This document shows, in pieces, positions 16,378-23,033 of a stretch of DNA of 64,000 nt. The stretch's first letter is position 1. Every line of letters begins with the position of its first letter. The DNA lies in NCBI RefSeq assembly GCF_019802055.1, contig NZ_JAHVHW010000007.1, positions 1,513,403-1,577,402 of the forward strand, written 5' to 3'. The DNA is from Ferrimonas balearica (GTDB lineage Bacteria; Pseudomonadota; Gammaproteobacteria; Enterobacterales; Shewanellaceae). The notes under the pieces were generated by a model, which did no database searches, was not told where the DNA came from, and was given only the letters and a program-made list of their open reading frames with translations. Made by a program: the position numbers and the translations under genes.

Positions 16378-16868
16378 CGGGCTTCTCCCAGCTTCTGGGC
16401 AAACCAGCGATCGCAGGCGCTGTGGCCACTGTCGCCCCATGGGGCATCAAGGGGCACAAAGCCATTGGCCAGATAGAGTTTCTGCGCCGAATCCATCGGC
16501 CCGAAGGTTTCCAGGTAGCAGTGCTCGAAGCCCAGTTCTTGTGCTTTGCTTAAGAGGGCTTGCATCAACGCGTGCCCCACCCCCTTACCACGCGCCTCAG
16601 GCGCAAGGTACATCTTCTGCAGCTCACACACCCCTTGCAGGTGACAGGAGAAGGGGGCAATGCCGGCGCCACCCACCAACTGGCCGTCCAGCAGAGCCAC
16701 CAGATATTGGTGATCGGGTTGCGCATAGACCTGACTCAGGCGATCCAACTCGGGATCGGCCCAGGCAAAGCCAGGACGGTTGGCGCCAAATTCGGTGAGT
16801 GCGGCGCGGATAATGGCAGCGAGATCCGCGTCATCGCAGGATTGGATGGGTCGAAGCAACAGGGGCAC
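16374..16868 (-). CDS. GNAT-family N-acetyltransferase
   Basis: A 164-residue acetyltransferase. The acetyl-CoA motif A is LQKMYLAPEARGKGVGHALMQALL (shown in part: RGKGVG at about residue 95), preceded by GGAGIAPF and followed by CYLETFGPMDSAQKLYLANGFVPL. The layout fits MarR-fusion-type or stand-alone GNATs that acetylate small amines. The start is a GTG at 16868. It overlaps the downstream dipeptidase gene by 4 bp, so both form an operon, although a functional link between them is not obvious. Confidence 0.88.
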   Translation of the reverse strand: MPLLLRPIQSCDDADLAAIIRAALTEFGANRPGFAWADPELDRLSQVYAQPDHQYLVALLDGQLVGGAGIAPFSCHLQGVCELQKMYLAPEARGKGVGHALMQALLSKAQELGFEHCYLETFGPMDSAQKLYLANGFVPLDAPWGDSGHSACDRWFAQKLGEAR

Positions 16869-16932
16869 AGCAACAGTCTCGTCGTTCGTAAAAAACCAAA
16901 ACTAACATGGTGTTGCCGCCCCTGTCAGGACG

Positions 16933-17466
16933 TTATCGGCGACGCAGTCGCATCACCATGGCGACAGCGAACAGCCAGGACCCCAATGCGCCTATCAGGT
17001 ACCAGGGCGACGCGGTATCCGGCAGATAGGTTACTTCAGCCACCACCACCTCTTCGATGATCTCCACCGGCTCGTCGCTGGTAGCATGGACAATCTCAAA
17101 GCGATCGTGGGGGATGTAGAGTGTCATCTCGTAACCACGGGGGAGTCGATCCAGGTCCACTTGATCATTCAGTTTCACATCCCGGTTGAACTTAACGGTC
17201 ACTGCCTCCTTGGTGCCATCGTTCTCGTGGACATCCAGCGTAATGCTGTGATTGGGATGCGCCCGGACAAAGTCGGCTTTAATCTCAACCCGCTCCTCAC
17301 CATCGCGCATCACCACCGCCTGACAGGCCTTGGCAATTTCGGGGTACTTGGCCAACACATCCGAGTGCCACTGTACTTCGCTGCAGTCAGTGGCCTGAGC
17401 CAGGCTACTGAACATCGCCAGCAGCATCGCTGGCACACTCCACAACCACTTACTTCTGCTCATCAT
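16933..17466 (-). CDS. LPXTG-type sortase substrate (LPDTA)
   Basis: A 177-residue secreted protein with a signal peptide (residues about 1-26, ending SSLAQA), a beta-rich middle domain of unknown family and a textbook cell-wall sorting signal: LPDTA (148-152), a hydrophobic helix (about 155-173) and the tail RLRRR. It lies 8 bp after the stop of the sortase gene on the same strand, so the two are cotranscribed. Known Gram-negative sortase targets usually carry VIT/vWA domains; this one does not. Two Cys may form a disulfide in the middle domain. I chose ATG 17466, 5 bp after AGGAG. Its function is unknown. Confidence 0.8.
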   Translation of the reverse strand: MMSRSKWLWSVPAMLLAMFSSLAQATDCSEVQWHSDVLAKYPEIAKACQAVVMRDGEERVEIKADFVRAHPNHSITLDVHENDGTKEAVTVKFNRDVKLNDQVDLDRLPRGYEMTLYIPHDRFEIVHATSDEPVEIIEEVVVAEVTYLPDTASPWYLIGALGSWLFAVAMVMRLRRR

Positions 17467-17474
17467 CACGACTC

Positions 17475-18305
17475 CTAATGAGGACCCGGTATCTCTGTCC
17501 GGGTCGCTTTTACGACGTAGCGCTGAGGTGCACTACCCAAAAAATAGAAGGGGTAACAGGTGATCAGGGTGAGTTCGGCTTCCGCTTCGGGTTCCAGCAC
17601 CCAGACATCTTGCGGTTCAACAATCAGATGACGCTGCACCTCAAAGCGGTGGCGTTGGCCCTGTGCATCGGTGACCCACAGAGGATCGCCCGCTTTCAGT
17701 TCCCCCAGTCGACGAAAGAATCCATCACGATGGCCCGCCAGTGCCAGATTGCCGCTGCCATCCAGTGCGCTGCCATTGTCGACCCAGCCGACGCCCTTGT
17801 TCAGTTGCCGCTCCATCACGCCGTTAAATACCGGCACGACAAGGTCAATGGCGGGAATCGCCAGCATGGCTACCGGCACATCGTAAGAGGCCGCTGCACG
17901 CTGGTAGCTTGCTCGACGGCTCTCAGACCAACGGCTGGCCTCCGGTCGCACCGGTGCCGAATCAGCGTCCAGCGTGGCGATGGGTTGCTCCAGATAAAGG
18001 GGTTCGGGTTCCGATTGGGGCAAGGTCTGTGTTGGGGTGTCGAGCGGCGCTGTGTCTGTCTGCACAGATGACGGCAGTTCCGGCGCTAAAGCGGGCTCCG
18101 GAGCTGAGGGAAAACCATCAGGCGGGGCCGTCGGTTCGCTGGGCGAGAGTAGCTGAACCCCGGTGTCCGGAATGGTTGGGACATTTTGTTCAAACTGCGC
18201 CATCGCCTGCTGATAGCCCCAGTGCGCGTGCCAACGGGACAGAGCAAAAATACTCAGCAGTAACAGCCCCAGCCAAAAGCTGATTTTCTCAACCCAAAGC
18301 CACAT
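17475..18305 (-). CDS. Class D-type sortase
   Basis: A 276-residue transpeptidase anchored by one N-terminal helix (about residues 8-23), followed by a Pro/Glu/Thr-rich linker to about residue 125 and a sortase domain. The catalytic residues are visible: His192 in LALAGHRDGFFRRL, Cys250 in TLITCYPF and Arg262 in APQRYVVKA. The TLxTC and GHRD motifs match the marine proteobacterial sortase group. Sortases cut LPXTG-type signals and join the substrate to an amine. The acceptor in Gram-negative cells is not known. The substrate gene follows directly. The unusually long Pro-rich stalk may span part of the periplasm. Confidence 0.92.
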   Translation of the reverse strand: MWLWVEKISFWLGLLLLSIFALSRWHAHWGYQQAMAQFEQNVPTIPDTGVQLLSPSEPTAPPDGFPSAPEPALAPELPSSVQTDTAPLDTPTQTLPQSEPEPLYLEQPIATLDADSAPVRPEASRWSESRRASYQRAAASYDVPVAMLAIPAIDLVVPVFNGVMERQLNKGVGWVDNGSALDGSGNLALAGHRDGFFRRLGELKAGDPLWVTDAQGQRHRFEVQRHLIVEPQDVWVLEPEAEAELTLITCYPFYFLGSAPQRYVVKATRTEIPGPH

Positions 18306-18383
18306 CCGAACCCCGCTTCCTACTTCAAAATGGAGACCACTGAAGTGCTACAAATTTCGGTAGTTCAAGGTGTAGTACAGGTT

Positions 18384-18418
18384 AAGCCGGAGCACCAAAA
18401 TGTTACGCCAACATCCGG
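18384..18418. promoter_or_regulatory. Inverted repeat between the sortase and NlpC genes
   Basis: ATGTT (18400-18404) and AACAT (18410-18414) form a stem around ACGCC, and CCGG on each side extends it with an internal loop. It lies in the 242-bp divergent promoter region and could be an operator or an mRNA hairpin. The remainder of 18306-18547 shows no gene. Confidence 0.25.
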
Positions 18419-18547
18419 ATAATCGCAGTTTGAGTAATGCGCTTGCGATACCCCTGAAAAAGGTCAGCTTACTCCCGATGCCCTGCTACAAGGCCCGGAA
18501 ATTTCAGCGTAAACTGTGCCCCAACTCCTCCCGATACTGCGGTAGCC

Positions 18548-19015
18548 GTGCGTTTCTGTCTTGTTTCCATTCTTCTGCTACTGTCCGGCTGCGCGCAATC
18601 ACCCGCCCCCGTCGAGCCAGCAACCCGCAATCAGCACGAAGCTGGGGCGGGCGTTCAGCACCTGCTCAAGCAGCAATACGCCGCCTGGGCAGGCGTGCCC
18701 TATCGTTTTGGGGGAGAAAATAAACGGGGAGTCGACTGTTCCGCTCTGGTACAGCTCACCTATCGGGACCAGTTTAAGGTCACCCTGCCCCGCTCCACCG
18801 ACGCTCAGGCAACCGTGGGCGTTTCCGTCGGGCGGGATGCCGTTCGGCCCGGTGATCTGGTGTTTTTCAAAACGGGCACCCGAACCCGCCACGTTGGCAT
18901 GATGGTGGATGAGATGCGCTTCCTGCACGCCTCCACCAGTCGGGGCGTGATGCTTTCCCGGCTCGACAATCCCTACTGGGCCAGACACTACTGGCAAGCA
19001 CGCCGGGTGATGTAA
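18548..19015 (+). CDS. NlpC/P60-family lipoprotein peptidase (MepS-like)
   Basis: A 155-residue lipoprotein: lipobox LLSGC with Cys15, then an NlpC/P60 domain whose catalytic residues are Cys64 (GVDCSALV), His115 (TRHVGMMV) and a polar third residue at His127 (FLHAST). Enzymes of this type cut peptide cross-links or stems in peptidoglycan; MepS (Spr) is the E. coli model. The segment PYRFGGENKRGVDCS is typical. The start is a GTG at 18548. The next gene begins 18 bp later on the same strand. Confidence 0.92.
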   Translation: MRFCLVSILLLLSGCAQSPAPVEPATRNQHEAGAGVQHLLKQQYAAWAGVPYRFGGENKRGVDCSALVQLTYRDQFKVTLPRSTDAQATVGVSVGRDAVRPGDLVFFKTGTRTRHVGMMVDEMRFLHASTSRGVMLSRLDNPYWARHYWQARRVM

Positions 19016-19033
19016 GCCGCTACACTGTGGGGC

Positions 19034-19507
19034 ATGAACGCCGCCAATCCCCGTTTCCTGACCGACGCCATGCTGATACGTCTGGCGCGCTGGCTGCGTG
19101 CTCTGGGTTACGACACGCTGGACTGTCCCGGCGCCAACGACGCCCAACTGGTTGCCCGCGCCAATGACCAGCAACGATGGCTCCTCACGCGGGATCGGGC
19201 CCTGCTCAGTGAGTTACGCCCGGCCACGGCCCTCTACATCGTCAGCCAGCAACCACTGGAGCAGTTGGGTCAGGTGCTGAGCCATTTTCAACTGACACCC
19301 ACTCACATTCCCTTCAGCCGTTGCATGCTGTGCAACCGTCCATTGGTCCTGCTCTCTCCTGACGTTTCCCTCCCCACCTACGCCAGTCACCGTACCAACG
19401 AGCTCTGCAAACGCTGCCCCGCCTGCAACCGGGTCTACTGGTTTGGTGCCCACGCAAACCGAATGACTCAGACTCTGAATCGGGCTGGGCTGTTGCCACC
19501 GGGTTGA
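19034..19507 (+). CDS. Mut7-C RNase-domain protein with zinc ribbon
   Basis: A 157-residue protein. The N-terminal half is a PIN-like Mut7-C domain: FLTDAMLIRLARWLRALGYDT with an early Asp, and LLTRDRALLSEL with another acidic-site Asp. The C-terminal half is a zinc ribbon with CMLCNRPL and CKRCPACNRVYW. The bacterial family is predicted to be a nuclease acting on RNA; activity has not been shown for most members. It starts 18 bp after the NlpC/P60 gene, and the pair may be transcribed together. Confidence 0.85.
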   Translation: MNAANPRFLTDAMLIRLARWLRALGYDTLDCPGANDAQLVARANDQQRWLLTRDRALLSELRPATALYIVSQQPLEQLGQVLSHFQLTPTHIPFSRCMLCNRPLVLLSPDVSLPTYASHRTNELCKRCPACNRVYWFGAHANRMTQTLNRAGLLPPG

Positions 19508-19618
19508 TTTCCTCTCCCCCTCCCACGCCAGAGCGAAACGGTTACGGAGAGCCGATTCCTGTTCAAGCCTCATTGCCCTTTTTCCCATTCCACTCCCCCA
19601 ACACAGGTTAATGGAATG

Positions 19619-19648
19619 TTGCGATCTGAATAATAAATACTGTATACA
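19619..19648 (+). promoter_or_regulatory. Predicted sigma-70 promoter of the TonB receptor at 19711
   Basis: TTGCGA (19619-19624) and TATACA (19643-19648) are 18 bp apart in an AT-rich stretch, 62 bp before the start codon. The prediction is from sequence only. Confidence 0.4.
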
Positions 19649-19710
19649 ATATGCTTCCGGTTAAGGATGTATCGGAAAAACAATAAAAATTCAGATCGAA
19701 GGAAGATGGC

Positions 19711-22500
19711 ATGTTCAAACCAACCCCTGTCGCACGGATGCTGCTGTTGGCGCTCGCCTCAGCCCCGATGGCATTCGCCGAAGAACAGGATCAGAAACAG
19801 GTCGAGCAGGAACCGCTCGAGCGAATTGAGGTAACCGGCACCCGAATCAAACGCACCGATATGGAAACGGTGTCCCCGGTTTATGTTCTTAACTCAGAGG
19901 ATCTCAAAGCCCAGGGCTTTGCCAATGTGTACGACGCACTGGACGCCATGAGCCAGAACACCGGCACCTTTATCGGTGAAGAGAACACCAACAACTTCAA
20001 CGCCAATGCTCAGTCACTGAACCTGCGTGGCTTCGGCCCGGGTTACACCCTGGTGCTGCTGGATGGCCGCCGGATGCCGGTCCTGCCGAAACCGGCAGGT
20101 GCAGTTGCCGGCAACGTGGTTAACCTGGCCACCATCCCCACCGCTGCCGTTGAGCGTATCGAAGTGCTGACCGGTGGCGCCTCCGCCATCTATGGCTCTG
20201 ATGCGGTGGCCGGGGTGGTCAACATCATCACCAAGAAAGGGGTGGACTACACCGAAGCGAACTACCGCTATGGCGACACCAAAGATGGCGGTGGCCGCTC
20301 CAACAAGTTCAGCCTGGTTTCCGGCAGCAACTGGGACAACACCAACCTGACCTTCGGTGTCGAAGTGGACCTGCGTGATCCGATCTACGGCGATGACCGG
20401 GATTGGTTCGACGAACCCACCGACTCGCCCGATCCGCAACAACACTCCCTCAGCCAGGTGATGTCCTACTGGGACCGCTATAACCCGCACGCCTGGATGC
20501 TGAAAGACCTCAGCGGCGAGTGTGAAGCCCAGGGTTATGAATCGGTACAGCCGGGCTGGCTGTCCGAAGAGTACGAAGCCGATCCGAATCCCTACTACTG
20601 CGGCGACAATGTGTTTGGTGAGTACACCATCCGCAATGGCCGCGACAACTACTCCGGCTTTTTGAACCTTCAGCACCAGTTGAATGACGACACCGAATTC
20701 TTCGTCAGCGCCATGGGCTTCTACGGCACTGCCGATGCGGGCCTCTACCGCTACGGCTACAGCGTGGACTATGACGTTTACGACGACATCAGCACCTTTG
20801 AAGGCTTCCAGGGCAGTCGTCACGTCTACCGTCAGTTCCGCAGCTGGGAAACTCCCACCAGCAACCAGACCTTCGATGAGTACACCGGTCTGCTGGATAT
20901 CGGGATCCGTGGCACCCTGGCCGACGAATACGATTACACCCTGGCGGTTTCCGGTGGTTACTACGATTACCAGGACGAAGTGGTGCGCTTTAACGATCAG
21001 GCGATGCTGACCCTGATGTTCGGTGAAAAGGGCGTGGATTGGGACCAGCCCTGGGAAGGCGCCCGCTGGGTGGTGGTCAACTCGGATCAGGTTGACAGCG
21101 ATCTCCGACTCACCGATTTTGACCTGTTCGGTGACCTCTCCCCCGAGATGTTCAACGACGTCGTGCAATCCTCCTTTGGCGAAGGCAAATCCTGGAACTT
21201 CACCGTTTCCGCCGATATGTCCGGTGATATCGCTACCCTGCCCGCCGGTCCGCTGCAGTTCGCCGTGGTCACCGAGTTCCAGCGCGAAGGCTACGAGTTC
21301 ATCACGGACGCGGCCACCGTCAACGGTGATATCTATGGTTGGAGCGGCATCAGCGGCAAGGGCGATCGCGGCCACTACGCCATCGGCGCCGAATTCCTGA
21401 TCCCGGTGATGGACAACAACTTCGGTAAGATGGAGCTTCAGGCTGCGGGTCGTTACGACTACTACGATGACGACTCCTCCGTAGATGGCGCCTTCACCTA
21501 TGGTACCGGCCTGACCTACCGTCCCATCGAGCAGTTTATGCTGCGCGGTAACTACGCCACCTCGTTCCGCGCCCCGGATCTGCATTACCTCTATGCCGAT
21601 CGCAGCTCCTCCTACTCCACCGCCTCCGACTACTACAGCTGCCGTCAGGATGGCGTAGCCTGGGACGACTGCAGCCAGCAGTACACCGTCTACCCGCGCC
21701 AGTACGCGGAAGGCAATATGAACCTGGAGGAAGAGACCGGCTACAGCGCCCAGATTGGCTTTGTGGCGGACATCACCGAGGGGCTCTCTCTGGTGGTGGA
21801 CTACTACAAGATCAAGCTGGAGAACCAGGTGGGCATCCTCGGTTCCGACACCATCCTGCGCTATGAAGCGGAGTGCCGCACCGGAGAGGACCGTTACGGT
21901 AATCCGGTAGACATCAACTCCGCCAAGTGTCAGGAGATGATCAGTCGCGTTACCCGCAGTGGCGGTGGCGGCGGTGCGGCCAACACCCCCACCGAAGTGG
22001 TGGCCTCCGCGTTCAATACCGGCCTGCGCGAGCAAACCGGCATCGACGCCAGCCTGGATTACCTGCTGAAAACCTCAGTGGGTGACTTCAGCGCCAAACT
22101 GGCCTGGACTCACATCCTCTCCACCAAAGAGGCTTACCTGCCGGAGGATGACGTGGAGGAGGTGCGCAACGCCCAGTGGAACAACGAGTTCCGCACCCAG
22201 ACCAATCTGACGCTCCAGTGGAGTCACGAGCAGGCCTGGGTCGCCACCCACATCTACCGCAAAGGCACCTCTCCGGTGGCTTCCGCAGACGAGTATGAGC
22301 GTTACGATGCGTGGACCACGGTGAACCTCAGTGGCGGTTACGACTTTAATGACAATCTCTACCTGCAGGCGGCCATCACCAACCTGCTGGATGAGAAGCC
22401 GCCTCAGGCGGAGTCTGACCGTTACTGGCCCTACGCGGACATCAGTAAGTACAGCGCCGTCGGCATGGAGTACTTCCTGACCGTGGGTTACCGCTTCTAA
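19711..22500 (+). CDS. TonB-dependent outer membrane receptor
   Basis: A 929-residue receptor: signal peptide (residues 1-23, ending PMAFAEE), TonB box ERIEVTGTRI, a plug (about 50-160) with SLNLRGFGPGYTLVLLDGRRMP and VERIEVLTGGASAIYGSDAVAGVVNIITKK, and a barrel ending FLTVGYRF. Cysteines appear in extracellular-type loops (SGECEAQG, YYCGDN, YYSCRQDG), suggesting disulfides. This subtype is abundant in Alteromonadales and is often linked with peptides or glycans, but no uptake partner is adjacent, so the ligand is unknown. It is a single transcription unit with its own promoter and double terminator. Confidence 0.93.
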   Translation: MFKPTPVARMLLLALASAPMAFAEEQDQKQVEQEPLERIEVTGTRIKRTDMETVSPVYVLNSEDLKAQGFANVYDALDAMSQNTGTFIGEENTNNFNANAQSLNLRGFGPGYTLVLLDGRRMPVLPKPAGAVAGNVVNLATIPTAAVERIEVLTGGASAIYGSDAVAGVVNIITKKGVDYTEANYRYGDTKDGGGRSNKFSLVSGSNWDNTNLTFGVEVDLRDPIYGDDRDWFDEPTDSPDPQQHSLSQVMSYWDRYNPHAWMLKDLSGECEAQGYESVQPGWLSEEYEADPNPYYCGDNVFGEYTIRNGRDNYSGFLNLQHQLNDDTEFFVSAMGFYGTADAGLYRYGYSVDYDVYDDISTFEGFQGSRHVYRQFRSWETPTSNQTFDEYTGLLDIGIRGTLADEYDYTLAVSGGYYDYQDEVVRFNDQAMLTLMFGEKGVDWDQPWEGARWVVVNSDQVDSDLRLTDFDLFGDLSPEMFNDVVQSSFGEGKSWNFTVSADMSGDIATLPAGPLQFAVVTEFQREGYEFITDAATVNGDIYGWSGISGKGDRGHYAIGAEFLIPVMDNNFGKMELQAAGRYDYYDDDSSVDGAFTYGTGLTYRPIEQFMLRGNYATSFRAPDLHYLYADRSSSYSTASDYYSCRQDGVAWDDCSQQYTVYPRQYAEGNMNLEEETGYSAQIGFVADITEGLSLVVDYYKIKLENQVGILGSDTILRYEAECRTGEDRYGNPVDINSAKCQEMISRVTRSGGGGGAANTPTEVVASAFNTGLREQTGIDASLDYLLKTSVGDFSAKLAWTHILSTKEAYLPEDDVEEVRNAQWNNEFRTQTNLTLQWSHEQAWVATHIYRKGTSPVASADEYERYDAWTTVNLSGGYDFNDNLYLQAAITNLLDEKPPQAESDRYWPYADISKYSAVGMEYFLTVGYRF

Positions 22501-22515
22501 ACCCGCAGTAAATAT

Positions 22516-22570
22516 CCACCTGCATAGCAGGTGGCTTTGATTAGCCCCCTTTAAGGGGGCTTTTTGTTTT
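22516..22570 (+). terminator. Double hairpin terminator of the TonB receptor gene
   Basis: First stem CCACCTGC/GCAGGTGG (22516-22534), then AGCCCCCTT/AAGGGGGCT (22543-22561) followed by TTTTTGTTTT. Confidence 0.85.
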
Positions 22571-22995
22571 CGGGGATGCCACAGCCATGTGACTGTAGAG
22601 GCACCATTCCCCCCTTTGCCGGGAGCGGCCCGGCGGCCGCCAGAAGGGCTATCGCCCCTCTGGACTCCCCTTTGCCTCCGGCGCGGCGAATGCCCCTCGC
22701 TTCCTCTCCTTCTCATTTCAGCTCTGCCCAGACTCGCTTCCATGCTCGGCTGGCCACTCGGGCCTTCCCTGGCCCTTGGCTTCATTCCCAGTCACTCCCG
22801 CTCGGCGCCGCGAGTCGGCGAAGGTGGACGGCTTTCGCCGTGAAAGACCTGCGGACAACATCAAAAGGTTTCGATTTCGAGGCTCTTCTACTTATCCGTT
22901 TACGCGAGGATATTTAGAAGTCTCAACTCTACGGACAAAGCCCCGAGGGAACGATCACCACTTCCATAGGAGGTGGTTTAAGACTGGTAATAAAA
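22571..22995. other. 425-bp GC-rich gene-free region with hairpins between two terminators
   Basis: No convincing coding frame is present: possible frames are Pro/Arg/Ser-rich and lack ribosome binding sites. Several stems are visible, for example CCAGAAGGGC/GCCCCTCTGG (22640-22663), GCCGGGAGCGGCCCGGC just before it, and a CGCTCGGCGCCGCGAG dyad near 22800. It could be a structured RNA, a decayed repeat or unused DNA. Being closed off by terminators on both sides, any transcript would need its own promoter. Confidence 0.4.
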
Positions 22996-23020
22996 AGCCG
23001 GCCATCAGGCCGGCTTTTTT
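22996..23020. terminator. Terminator of the dipeptidase-lectin gene
   Basis: AGCCGGCC (22996-23003) and GGCCGGCT (23008-23015) with an ATCA loop; A tract on the left and TTTTTT on the right, so it works in both directions. Confidence 0.85.
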
Positions 23021-23033
23021 AATGGCTGCTCGG

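Noticed and set aside
20014-22035. 673-codon open frame antisense to the TonB receptor
   Set aside because: It is the codon-position shadow of a GC-rich gene; the sense frame has a signal peptide, plug and barrel.
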